Part shown: piece after piece, positions 28,341-37,095 of the stretch
Position numbering within the stretch: position 1 is the stretch's first letter
Layout of the letters: each line of letters starts with the position of its first letter
Source: Methanobrevibacter smithii ATCC 35061
GTDB taxonomy: Archaea; Methanobacteriota; Methanobacteria; Methanobacteriales; Methanobacteriaceae
NCBI RefSeq assembly: GCF_000016525.1
Contig: NC_009515.1
Coordinates: forward strand, 708,501 to 772,500
Direction of reading: 5' to 3'
Length of the DNA stretch: 64,000 nt
Translations under genes and position numbers: made by a program
The notes under the pieces: generated by a model
The model's input: only the letters and a program-made list of their open reading frames with translations
What the model was told of the DNA's origin: nothing
Databases searched by the model: none

Positions 28341-28554
28341 GCCTTTAATTATATCCACTCTGATATAAAACATTTCAACATACACCGCATTAACTAATCA
28401 ATGTTAAATTTAATATACTTCTGTGACCAAATTTTTAATTAAATAAAGTATGCTCTGGTCAATTAGGAAAATGTTTTCTATTTTGACAAATTTAATATAT
28501 CTGTTAGGACCAACTTTTATATGAGTATAAAACAAAAAATTAGGATAAAATACC

Positions 28555-30375
28555 ATGTCAAGTATGAGTAGTGTTGCAGGACTATCTAAATATATTACAA
28601 CCTTGCCCAAAACTGAAAAATCAATAACCGCCATGTTTATTATAAGCTTCATATCAGGAGCAGTCTACTTTATAATTAATCCAAGCCCCGAACTTGGTAT
28701 GGTAGAAAATATTATTTTAGGAGGATTATTCAGCTTAATAATACTTGGAATCAGTTCAATAATTGGTGGAGGAGTCAATCAACAGATTGTAAGTGGTCTA
28801 CATGGTATTAACTTAAAAATCAAACATTCCATGTTTTTATCTGCACTTTCAATGACTATTGTCTGTATTCTTTTAATAATCGGCGGAATTCTTACACACT
28901 TTTTTGAAACAGACTTCTTTTTGAATTCCTTACTGTTCGGATGTGTTTTAATTTACGGAGTCAATACGCTGGTATTTTGGACAACCTCCAAAATCAGTTT
29001 TACAAAAGCTGCAACTGTTGGAATAATCCAGCCATTAATCATGCTGGCCATGTATGTGCTGATTACTTTTTTAGTAACTGACACAAGCTTTTTAGGTTCT
29101 GATTTAATCCAAATGACAATAAAAGTAATAATAGCAAGTATCATTTTTATATTGGCTATTTACTCATTTATTACAATAGCAGGATCTCCTTTAAAGAAAA
29201 ATCTCGGTATCGGAATGCTTGATTTGCTCAGTCTGTTTATTGCTCATATGAATGAAGGATCAAACTCCCTCGAATCATTGTTTGAAAACATGAGTGAAAC
29301 TGTTGAAACAATGGTTACATTTATTAGTTTCAAAGGAAAAAATGGGATAAAATCTTTATTTATTTCACCATTTGTCCATCCCGGACCTTTGGGGGATTTA
29401 GGCGGTTCCAATATGCCGACAATACTTGCAAATAAGTTTGACCATTTTACCATGGTGGCTCACGGACCTTCAACCCATGACTTCAATCCTGTCAGAACAA
29501 CTGAAATTGACAAAATAGAAAATGCTGTAAAAGAAGGTTTGGAAGAAATTGAATACTCAAAAGATGCAAGTATTTTTACCAGATACAATTCAGAAAAAGC
29601 AAACATTGGAGTGCAGTTCTTTAATAAAGGTATGGTTATTTTAAGTACATTTGCACCAAATGACAGTGATGACATTGAATTTGGGGTAGGTCTTACAATG
29701 ATGACTCAAAGTAAAAGTAAATGTGATGTTAAAGACTCCGTCATTGTAGACTGTCACAATTCATTTGCTCCTGAAAGTGGAGAAGTTTTACCTGGAAATG
29801 AAGAGGTATTCCAATTAATTGATGTTATTGATAAAATCCAATGCAATCATCAAAGAGATACTCTAAAAATAGGATGTTATGAAAACATAATGCAGGATTT
29901 AAATAAAAATGAAGGTGTCGGTGAAAGCGGTATTAAAACCATGGTTGTAGAAGTAGCTAATCAGAGAACTGCATATGTCCTGTTTGATTCAAACAATATG
30001 GAAATCGGATTTAGACAAGAAATTATTGATGCTACAAAAGATTTGGATATTGATGAAATAGAAGTGATGACAACTGATACTCATACAGTCAACACAATAT
30101 CCAGAGGATACAACCCGATTGGAATTGTAAAAAGAGACGAAATTATTGAATATGTTAAAATCAGTATTAATGAAGCTATAAAAGATTTAGAAGAAGTTGA
30201 AGTTGGAACTGGAACAAAAAGAATTAAAAACCTTCATACATTCGGTCCTAATAACTCAACAGAATTAATATCAACAATCAGTTCAATTGTTGCAGTTAGT
30301 AAAATTATAGCTCCAGTTTTATTAATTACTGCATTAGTAATTGTATTTATTTGGATATTTTATGGTGGTTTATAA
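28555..30375 (+). CDS. DUF2070 membrane protein (predicted lipid hydrolase-like)
   Basis: Archaeal membrane protein of unknown activity. 606 aa: about seven hydrophobic helices in residues 25-225, a large soluble domain (about 235-570) and one C-terminal helix. The soluble domain has conserved His/Asp-rich motifs: FVHPGPLGDLGGSNMP, VAHGPSTHDFNP, IVDCHNSF and MTTDTHTVN. Their layout resembles the neutral-ceramidase superfamily to which COG3356 has been linked. A TATA box (CTTTTATAT, 28514-28522) lies about 40 bases upstream. It is divergent from the AraC gene and not obviously linked to it. Confidence 0.8.
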   Translation: MSSMSSVAGLSKYITTLPKTEKSITAMFIISFISGAVYFIINPSPELGMVENIILGGLFSLIILGISSIIGGGVNQQIVSGLHGINLKIKHSMFLSALSMTIVCILLIIGGILTHFFETDFFLNSLLFGCVLIYGVNTLVFWTTSKISFTKAATVGIIQPLIMLAMYVLITFLVTDTSFLGSDLIQMTIKVIIASIIFILAIYSFITIAGSPLKKNLGIGMLDLLSLFIAHMNEGSNSLESLFENMSETVETMVTFISFKGKNGIKSLFISPFVHPGPLGDLGGSNMPTILANKFDHFTMVAHGPSTHDFNPVRTTEIDKIENAVKEGLEEIEYSKDASIFTRYNSEKANIGVQFFNKGMVILSTFAPNDSDDIEFGVGLTMMTQSKSKCDVKDSVIVDCHNSFAPESGEVLPGNEEVFQLIDVIDKIQCNHQRDTLKIGCYENIMQDLNKNEGVGESGIKTMVVEVANQRTAYVLFDSNNMEIGFRQEIIDATKDLDIDEIEVMTTDTHTVNTISRGYNPIGIVKRDEIIEYVKISINEAIKDLEEVEVGTGTKRIKNLHTFGPNNSTELISTISSIVAVSKIIAPVLLITALVIVFIWIFYGGL

Positions 30376-30642
30376 ATATGCCACCAATAAAGTATATGTA
30401 ATAACCCATCCAACAAGGAACGGCATTATTCCATCCCATAACCATTGGGAAAATCCGGAGATTTCATCTCCAAATTGTTTTTGAGCAAGTTGCCCAACAA
30501 AATATAGTATAATAAATGCAAGTGCGGTTGCAAAAACATCGTTTTTAATTCCAAACCAGCTTAATGTGAATCCAGTAGAAATAATACCTGTAATGATACC
30601 AACTACTAAATGAAGACTTGTTATTTTAATTGTAGTGTCCAT
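30370..30642 (-). CDS. Small membrane protein, 90 aa
   Basis: Three predicted membrane helices (about 8-27, 36-53 and 70-88) joined by short loops, with AQKQFGDEISGFSQWLWDG between the second and third. It resembles small membrane proteins restricted to Methanobacteria (possibly the DUF5379 group), with no assigned function. The 3' end overlaps the convergent DUF2070 gene by 6 bases. No signal peptide or catalytic motif is visible. Confidence 0.75.
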   Translation of the reverse strand: MDTTIKITSLHLVVGIITGIISTGFTLSWFGIKNDVFATALAFIILYFVGQLAQKQFGDEISGFSQWLWDGIMPFLVGWVITYTLLVAYL

Positions 30643-30730
30643 TTATTTCCTCCAAAAAATTAAATAAATATAATTATTATTAATTATACTATATTAAACT
30701 ATTGATATTTATAATAAAAAGGTGTAAACA

Positions 30731-32737
30731 ATGAAACCTATGTCTAATGTAGACATTTTTACAATAACTGATGAATTAAATAATTTATTAACCGGTGCAA
30801 GAGTAGACAAATCATTTCAACCAACAAAAGATATTGTTGTAATGAGATTTCATGTAGCTGGAACCGGAAGGATTGATTTAGTAATGGAATGCGGTAAAAG
30901 AATCCACACCAGCAAATATCCTCTTGAAAATCCTATTAATCCTCCTGTTTTTCCAATGCTTTTAAGAAAAAGGATAAAAGGTGCCAATGTAGTTAGTATA
31001 ACCCAGCATAATTTTGATAGGATTATTGAAATTAAAGTTAAAAAAGACAAATACTACACTATTGTTGTTGAACTGTTCGATAAAGGAAATATTATCCTTT
31101 TAGATGAAGACAACAACATAATATTGCCTCTTAAAAGGAAACGTTTTAGTGATAGGGACATTAGTTCTAAAAAAGAATACCAGTTTCCAGAAGAAAGGGG
31201 AATTGATCCTATCAGCATAAGTGAAACTGAACTAAAAGAACTGTTTGCCAGTTCAGATAAGGATTTGGTTAGAACATTGGCTATGAATAATTTGGGAAGC
31301 TTATATGCTGAAGAAATTATTAAAAGAGCTAACGAATTTGAAGAAATTGACAAACATACTCCTTCAGCTGATTTAAGTGAAAGTCAAATAGCTAACCTAA
31401 ATAAGGCTATCCATTTGCTGTTTGATAACCTGCAAGAAGAACATTTCAAACCTCAAATTGTTAAAAAAGACAGCAAAGAAGATGTTGTTGCTTTTGATTT
31501 AGTAAAATATGACGGATTTGAAAAAACATATTTTGATAACTTCAATGAGGCCTGTGATGAATTTTATTCCAAAAAGGTAAACACTGACATTAAAAATATT
31601 AAAGAAGCTGCATGGAATAAAAAAGTAAACAAGTTCGAAAAAAGATTAAAGCTACAGGAAGAAACACTTGATAATTTTCATAAAACAATTGAAACTAGCC
31701 AACATAAAGGAGAAGTAATTTATTCTAATTACACCACCATAGAAAATTTGGTAAAAGTAGTAAACAACGCTATAAGTAAAGATTATTCTTACAAAGAAAT
31801 TGGAAAAACACTGAAAGAAGCTAAAAAGAACTGTCTAAAAGAAGCTGAAATCTTTGAATCCATTGATAAAATGGGCGTTTTAACACTTAAACTAAATGAA
31901 ACTTCAATAAACATTAATCCAAAATTGACTATTCCTGAAAATGCTGAGATTTACTATGAAAAAGCTAAAAAAGCTAAAAAGAAAACAAAAGGTGCTACAA
32001 TAGCTATTGAAAATACTAAAAAGCAACTTGAAAAAATCAAAGCTAAAAAAGAAGTGGCTATGGAACACATTTCAGTTCCTAAAAAGAGAGTTAAGAAAAA
32101 TCTTAAATGGTACGAGAAATTAAGATGGTTTGTAACTTCAGACAATGTTTTAGTAATTGGGGGAAGAGATGCCGGTACCAATGAAGCTGTTGTAAAAAAA
32201 TATATGGACAATAATGATATTTATTTACATGCAGATATACATGGAGCAACATCAACTGTGATAAAACTAGAAGGCAATAAAGTAAATGATAGTATCCTTA
32301 AAGAATCCGGAGAGTTTGCAGCATCATTTTCAACTGCTTGGTCCAAAGGTTTCACAACACAGGATGTATTTTGGGTCAACCCTGAGCAGGTTACAAAAAC
32401 ACCTGAAGCCGGAGAATTCCTGCCAAAAGGATCATTTGTAATAAGAGGTAACCGTAATTACATCCGCAGTGCAAAAGTCAGAATTGCTATTGGAATTGTT
32501 GATTATGAAGGAAAAAGGTTAATGGCCGGTCCTGTTGATGCTTTAGAAACACATTGTGACAATTTTATTGTGTTGAAACCCGGATATACTAAAAAAACAG
32601 CAATAGCTAAAAAAATACTTCATGAAATAAATGAAGACGACTTAATAACTTTAGATGATATAATCAGAGTTTTACCATCTGGAAAATGTGATGTTGATGA
32701 AGAATATCACTTAAGAAAAAAATATGAAAAGAATTAA
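30731..32737 (+). CDS. rqcH: Ribosome quality-control factor RqcH/NEMF (NFACT family)
   Basis: Binds stalled large ribosomal subunits carrying peptidyl-tRNA and, in bacteria and eukaryotes, adds C-terminal tails. 668 aa. NFACT-N begins MSNVDIFTITDELNNLLTGA. HhH and coiled-coil regions (about 295-460) follow, then NFACT-R with DNVLVIGGRDAGTNEAVVKK and DIYLHADIHGATSTVIK. It follows an AAGGTG Shine-Dalgarno site. The 3' end overlaps the convergent MBL hydrolase gene by 4 bases. Whether this archaeal protein elongates tails is not shown. Confidence 0.92.
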   Translation: MKPMSNVDIFTITDELNNLLTGARVDKSFQPTKDIVVMRFHVAGTGRIDLVMECGKRIHTSKYPLENPINPPVFPMLLRKRIKGANVVSITQHNFDRIIEIKVKKDKYYTIVVELFDKGNIILLDEDNNIILPLKRKRFSDRDISSKKEYQFPEERGIDPISISETELKELFASSDKDLVRTLAMNNLGSLYAEEIIKRANEFEEIDKHTPSADLSESQIANLNKAIHLLFDNLQEEHFKPQIVKKDSKEDVVAFDLVKYDGFEKTYFDNFNEACDEFYSKKVNTDIKNIKEAAWNKKVNKFEKRLKLQEETLDNFHKTIETSQHKGEVIYSNYTTIENLVKVVNNAISKDYSYKEIGKTLKEAKKNCLKEAEIFESIDKMGVLTLKLNETSININPKLTIPENAEIYYEKAKKAKKKTKGATIAIENTKKQLEKIKAKKEVAMEHISVPKKRVKKNLKWYEKLRWFVTSDNVLVIGGRDAGTNEAVVKKYMDNNDIYLHADIHGATSTVIKLEGNKVNDSILKESGEFAASFSTAWSKGFTTQDVFWVNPEQVTKTPEAGEFLPKGSFVIRGNRNYIRSAKVRIAIGIVDYEGKRLMAGPVDALETHCDNFIVLKPGYTKKTAIAKKILHEINEDDLITLDDIIRVLPSGKCDVDEEYHLRKKYEKN

Positions 32738-33453
32738 TCCTGATAATTTTCAGGATTATATTCAAAATATTCACCGGGATTTAAAATAACCACATCAATA
32801 TTCGGATTTAACTGACTGACAAAGTTAGCATAAATAGAAGGGTCCTGTTCAATTGGCGGAAATGTATTGTAATGCATTGGAATAGCTACTTTTGAATCAA
32901 TCCACCTTGTAGCCAGTGCTGCTTCAAAAGGACCCATTGTAAACTTATCTCCAATAGGAAGCAATGCAATATCCGGTTTATATATTTCCCCAATAATTGT
33001 TTTCATATCCCCAAATAATCCAGTATCACCAGCATGGAACAGTTTAGTTCCGTCTTCAAGTGTTATTAAAAAACTGGCTGCATCTCCAGCAGGAAGTGGC
33101 TCTTCAACAATATCTAATACTGAAGAATGTTTAGCATCAAGCATTGTAAATTTAACTCCACGGTATATGAATGAGCCGCCGATATTTACACCAATATTGT
33201 TAATTCCCTGTTTTGATAAAAATAAAGAAATCTCATGAATTGCTGCTACAGGAACATTATTTTTATTGGACAGTTCCATTGCATCTCCCAAATGATCGGA
33301 ATGTCCGTGAGTAACCAATATGATATCCGGATTAAATTCTTCAACAGGAATTTGACAAGCCGGATTATTGCTAATAAAAGGGTCAATTAAAATATTTAAA
33401 CCCTCATCAGTTATTATTTCAAAAGCTGAATGACCTAACCATCTAATTTCCAT
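32734..33453 (-). CDS. Metallo-beta-lactamase-fold hydrolase (UPF0173)
   Basis: Metal-dependent hydrolase of unknown substrate. 239 aa. The metal-binding motif is THGHSDHLGD (about 49-58), with further ligands in MLDAKHSSV, LFHAGDTGLFGD and PMHYNT near the C-terminus. The family is common in archaea and bacteria. It lies 11 bases after the 375-aa membrane protein gene and probably shares its transcript. The ATG follows AAGGTGAT. Confidence 0.88.
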   Translation of the reverse strand: MEIRWLGHSAFEIITDEGLNILIDPFISNNPACQIPVEEFNPDIILVTHGHSDHLGDAMELSNKNNVPVAAIHEISLFLSKQGINNIGVNIGGSFIYRGVKFTMLDAKHSSVLDIVEEPLPAGDAASFLITLEDGTKLFHAGDTGLFGDMKTIIGEIYKPDIALLPIGDKFTMGPFEAALATRWIDSKVAIPMHYNTFPPIEQDPSIYANFVSQLNPNIDVVILNPGEYFEYNPENYQD

Positions 33454-33464
33454 TTAAATCACCT

Positions 33465-34592
33465 TTACTGTATATAATTTGCAACTAAATTTTCATCCAA
33501 GTTTGCTGCAATATCCCAAGTTTTCTCAAAGCTAGTTCTGATTTCAGAAATAGATTTCCTATCTTCATAAATAGCTCCATATTCCACATCACTGTTATTG
33601 CTACCTTTAGAAATAATCATAGCATTAGAATCATCTGTGATTAAGTTAATTGAATGTACTTGAGGAACTGTTTTAATTTGTACTCCCTGTTTAAGAAGTG
33701 AAGAAACTAAAATCATGTAAGACATATCAGATACATCAAAATCATTGATAATTACCCTTGAATATACTGTCGGAACATGTGATAAAAACCTGTCAGACAA
33801 ATCATTTAATGATGGAATTTCCAGCATTATCTCTTTATGTACATCATTAGCCAGTTTATCAAATGCTTCACTGGAAGTTATTAAACCTCCATCATAAACA
33901 ACAAAGCTTCTAAGCAACTTAGGAACAGGCAAACTTTCAGGATGATTAACATCTATTTGGATATCTCTTGGTTCGCCTATTTTTCTAGGTTTAGGCGGTT
34001 CAAAGGTATCATTTTTTATATAATCTTCATCTTGGCGTAGTGCCCTTTTAATTTCTTCAGATTTATCATATTCAGATTGAGCATAGCTGTGGGAACGTTT
34101 TTTAGGTTTTCTAGTGATCTTTAAAGGTTTGTCGTAATTTGGAGTGAACTTAAGATTATTTCCAAAATTGGTTGTAGATTTGTCATTGCTAACTCTTAAA
34201 ACTGATTTAGAATCATCTTCCTGATTAAAATCAAAAAATTCACTTGGAGATGTTTCATAATACTCTTCTTCAACATATTCTGGAAGATCATCTTCATAAT
34301 AATTGTCAAAAGTATCTCTAATTTTTAAAGGACCATTAGAATTATCAGAATGTTTATTAAATGATGGAGCTTTAATATCATTAGATTCTAAAAATTCTTT
34401 AAAAATAGAAGATGTTTTATCGGCATTAGCATCAACAAAATAGCTGATAATCATAATTATACCAACTATTGCAATAATAAATCCAACAACCAGCAAAAGG
34501 TCTATCAAATTATAAACATTTGCCTCATATATTATGAGAACCCCAACTACAAATAAAATAAAACCTGAAATTAATTTCAATGTGTTTCCCAC
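33465..34592 (-). CDS. Membrane-anchored hypothetical protein with PLD-like C-terminal domain
   Basis: 375 aa. Two adjacent N-terminal membrane helices (about 5-50) are followed by a charged, probably disordered linker (about 55-210) with acidic and Pro/Lys-rich parts. A C-terminal domain begins near LPVPKLLRSFVVYDGGLITS and continues with DVHKEIMLEIPS and VIINDFDVSDMSYM. Its layout recalls phospholipase-D-like domains but without an HKD motif, so any role may be regulatory. The start is a GTG after GGTGA. No function is assigned. Confidence 0.6.
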   Translation of the reverse strand: MGNTLKLISGFILFVVGVLIIYEANVYNLIDLLLVVGFIIAIVGIIMIISYFVDANADKTSSIFKEFLESNDIKAPSFNKHSDNSNGPLKIRDTFDNYYEDDLPEYVEEEYYETSPSEFFDFNQEDDSKSVLRVSNDKSTTNFGNNLKFTPNYDKPLKITRKPKKRSHSYAQSEYDKSEEIKRALRQDEDYIKNDTFEPPKPRKIGEPRDIQIDVNHPESLPVPKLLRSFVVYDGGLITSSEAFDKLANDVHKEIMLEIPSLNDLSDRFLSHVPTVYSRVIINDFDVSDMSYMILVSSLLKQGVQIKTVPQVHSINLITDDSNAMIISKGSNNSDVEYGAIYEDRKSISEIRTSFEKTWDIAANLDENLVANYIQ

Positions 34593-34775
34593 TATCTCAC
34601 CTGTTAATAATTATAATCACTCTATTAATTAAATTTTGTATAATACACTTAATAAATATGTTGATAAAAACGCTATTTTTCAAGAGAAATTTAGAAAAAA
34701 AGACATGATAATAAATTTTATAAAAATAGTAATATTAATATAATATGAAAAATAATTATTACTACCGGTGATAAT

Positions 34776-34985
34776 ATGAAAATTTTAGAAAAAATCAGCA
34801 ATGACAAATCAGGACAAGGCGCAGCAGAATACATATTATTGTTTGGAGGAGTAATAGTTATAGCCATTTTCGCTTTAACCATCTACAAATCATATATGCA
34901 AACAAGCGACAGCAATTTAAAAGTAAAAGATGATATATCAGAGGTTAGAACCACTGTTCGTGAAAACAACAGCATATTAGGATAA
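34776..34985 (+). CDS. Class III signal peptide (type IV pilin-like) protein
   Basis: 69 aa. The N-terminus [19 protein letters not shown] is a class III signal peptide: a short charged leader, a likely cleavage site between Gly and Gln, then Glu at position +5 or +6 and one hydrophobic helix. Such proteins are cleaved by an EppA/PibD-type peptidase and assemble into archaeal pili. The mature protein is tiny (about 54 aa), so it may be a minor pilin or adapter. The Shine-Dalgarno is GGTGAT. A second pilin-like gene follows after one base. Confidence 0.85.
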   Translation: MKILEKISNDKSGQGAAEYILLFGGVIVIAIFALTIYKSYMQTSDSNLKVKDDISEVRTTVRENNSILG

Positions 34986-34986
34986 A

Positions 34987-35160
34987 ATGAAAACAGACAA
35001 CAAAGGACAAAGCAGTGCTGAACTAATTTTAATAATTGGAGGTCTAATTGTAATAATTCTATTCATTGGAACATATATCTCCAACATAACAGACACTACT
35101 CAAAACAAATTAAAAACAGCAATAACAAAAGAAAGAAATTTTTTAATAAATAAAATTTAG
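34987..35160 (+). CDS. Second small class III signal peptide (pilin-like) protein
   Basis: 57 aa read directly: starts MKTDNKGQSSAELILIIGG and ends KERNFLINKI. The KGQSSAEL segment is a class III cleavage site followed by a hydrophobic helix of about 22 residues. The gene starts one base after the stop of the first pilin-like gene, so the two are translationally coupled and may act as a pair. Too short for most gene finders. The stop codon lies inside a terminator-like hairpin. Confidence 0.85.
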   Translation: MKTDNKGQSSAELILIIGGLIVIILFIGTYISNITDTTQNKLKTAITKERNFLINKI

Positions 35161-35189
35161 AAAGAAGAGCGTAAAATCTCTCTTTCTAA
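35157..35189. terminator. Bidirectional terminator hairpin spanning two stop codons
   Basis: TTAGAAAG(A)AGAG and CTCTCTTTCTAA pair with one bulged base around an 8-base loop. The stop codon of the plus-strand pilin-like gene (35158-35160) and that of the minus-strand polyferredoxin gene (35186-35188) both fall inside the stem. It sits between two convergent genes only 25 bases apart. Confidence 0.6.
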
Positions 35190-36205
35190 CTTAAAAGATT
35201 AGAAGTTAAAATATCTCTCCAGGATTCGGAGTTGATATTATTTAATTTCATTGAAGTTCTTGTGACTTCCCTAATGTTTTGTGGACATGCATTGACACAG
35301 GCACCACATAAATTACAGTAATCTAAATTAATAGTTGCCTTATTGTCAATAATTTCTACTGCATCACATGGACAAACATCTTGACATGCGTGGCAGGCGT
35401 CCCCTTTACATGTTGATTCATCTGTTTCAACCAGTTTTAAAGTTCCTTCAAACGGTTTGGTTACATTAATTGTATCAACAGGACAAACTTCTTTACACCA
35501 AGAACAGTTTACACAGCCATCCTTAAGAATGGATGCAGTACCATTAATTTCAGGAGCTTTAATTTGATCTTGAAGCATACATGTTGAACATACTGCTTTA
35601 ATTGCATCTTGAGGACAAGCCCTCTTACAAACACCACAATAAATACATTTGGAAGTATCTACTTCAATAGTATTATTAAGATTGTCATTAGAGAACTCAG
35701 GATTATTAGTTAAACTAATAGCTCCTGCAGGACACATTTCTGAACAGATACTACAGTAAACACATTTATCCTCATCGACACTGATTTCACCAATAACCAA
35801 ATCTTCTCTAGACGGTAACTCTCTTTTAAATAAGATAGTGTCTCTAGGACAAACAGAATAACATCTTCCACAGTATATACAATCATCATCATTAATTTCT
35901 GATTCAACTTCCCATACGGGATAATTTCCTGTTTCTTTAATATCATTACCGTTAATGGTTAATGATAAAGCATCAAATGGACATGCAACAGAACATAATC
36001 CGCATAAAACACAAGTATTAGAAGTTACAGAAACTAAATCCATTTCAATTAAACCACGTGCAATCGGTACAATAGGTCCTAATCTCAAAGAAGATGTAGG
36101 ACATACATCAGTACAAATTCCACAACCTACACACCTATCATTGTTATGTGATAACTTACGGGTTTCTTCCCCGCTCCTCTCAACATTAAACATAAAATCC
36201 CTCAT
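35186..36205 (-). CDS. fwdF: Polyferredoxin with eight [4Fe-4S] motifs, FwdF-like
   Basis: Electron wire protein. 339 aa with eight cysteine motifs of ferredoxin type, starting CVGCGICTDVCP (near residue 25), then CVLCGLCSVACP, CIYCGRCYSVCP, CVYCSICSEMCP, CIYCGVCKRACP, CVNCSWCKEVCP, CKGDACHACQDVCP and CNLCGACVNACP. Length and cluster number match FwdF of formylmethanofuran dehydrogenase, the first enzyme of CO2 reduction to methane. The catalytic Fwd genes are not adjacent, so another hydrogenase-linked polyferredoxin remains possible. Its start overlaps the stop of the small ferredoxin gene by 4 bases. Confidence 0.75.
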   Translation of the reverse strand: MRDFMFNVERSGEETRKLSHNNDRCVGCGICTDVCPTSSLRLGPIVPIARGLIEMDLVSVTSNTCVLCGLCSVACPFDALSLTINGNDIKETGNYPVWEVESEINDDDCIYCGRCYSVCPRDTILFKRELPSREDLVIGEISVDEDKCVYCSICSEMCPAGAISLTNNPEFSNDNLNNTIEVDTSKCIYCGVCKRACPQDAIKAVCSTCMLQDQIKAPEINGTASILKDGCVNCSWCKEVCPVDTINVTKPFEGTLKLVETDESTCKGDACHACQDVCPCDAVEIIDNKATINLDYCNLCGACVNACPQNIREVTRTSMKLNNINSESWRDILTSNLLS

Positions 36206-36393
36206 GCTTTAGATATAGCTTGATTAGGACAGTTTTGGATACAAAGGTCACAGTCATCGCATTTTTCAGGGACAATAGTTACATCGCCATCTTCTTCAAT
36301 GAGAGCGCCTTGTTCACAAATCTTTACACATAAACCTTGTACTGGACAATTTTCAATGTGACCGCAAAGATCTGAATCTATTTTTACTGCCAT
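36202..36393 (-). CDS. Small two-cluster ferredoxin, FwdG-like
   Basis: 63 aa with two probable [4Fe-4S] sites. The second is a standard CDDCDLCIQNCP. The first is atypical, spaced CGHIENCPVQGLCVKIC. This irregular first motif is found in small ferredoxin subunits of methanogen oxidoreductases such as FwdG. It is translated together with the downstream polyferredoxin (4-base overlap), so the pair probably forms one electron-transfer unit. Confidence 0.75.
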   Translation of the reverse strand: MAVKIDSDLCGHIENCPVQGLCVKICEQGALIEEDGDVTIVPEKCDDCDLCIQNCPNQAISKA

Positions 36394-36510
36394 ATAACCA
36401 CCTCAAATTTGATATGAAAATTATTTTATGAAAAAATAATATTTTAATATCAATTAATACATTGTCGAACTGCATATATAAACATGTCGATTTAATTCGA
36501 TAATAAAATA

Positions 36511-36969
36511 CTATTTTAAAATATTTCCTTTTTTATTAATTTCACCACTCCTAATTCGTGTAGACGAAATAGGATGACCATCATCTGCTAAAACAAAGCT
36601 AACAACAACAATATCTAATGGAGACATTCCTTTAGAATCTCTAATTTCATTAATTTCAACTGCTACAGGTTCAGTTTCTTCACTAACAACAATTGCATCA
36701 AATTCATCATCGAATACAGTTGTCCCATATGCATCATCTAAAACCATAACAGTGTAATTTAATCTGTCCTTAAAAAATTCCTTAAGACATCTCATCCTAT
36801 CTTCACAGGAATCAATATCTCCCTTAAGACCACCAAAAGCATTAGAAGTTACTCCGATTTCAACCTCTTCACCTAATTCAAAAGCAGTTGCAAGTAACTT
36901 TTTATGACCATCATGGAACTTATCAAAAGTTCCCCCAACAGCTATTTTCTTATATTTTTTATGATCCAT
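36511..36969 (-). CDS. coaD: Phosphopantetheine adenylyltransferase, archaeal type
   Basis: Penultimate step of coenzyme A synthesis: 4'-phosphopantetheine + ATP to dephospho-CoA. 152 aa nucleotidyltransferase fold. The HxGH-type motif is VGGTFDKFHDGHKKLL (residues 11-26) and the C-terminal motif is ISSTRIRSGEI. Archaeal PPAT differs from bacterial CoaD but uses the same fold. Single gene between the polyferredoxin pair and the surface protein. Confidence 0.92.
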   Translation of the reverse strand: MDHKKYKKIAVGGTFDKFHDGHKKLLATAFELGEEVEIGVTSNAFGGLKGDIDSCEDRMRCLKEFFKDRLNYTVMVLDDAYGTTVFDDEFDAIVVSEETEPVAVEINEIRDSKGMSPLDIVVVSFVLADDGHPISSTRIRSGEINKKGNILK

Positions 36970-37095
36970 AATATTGTCCTATAATTAGTTTGCTAATATA
37001 AATTTATATAAACTATTATAAAATATTAGCGATTAAAAAAAATCATTTTATGGATAAAAAAGAATTAAAAAAAAATAAAAATAGAGTAATAAAAA

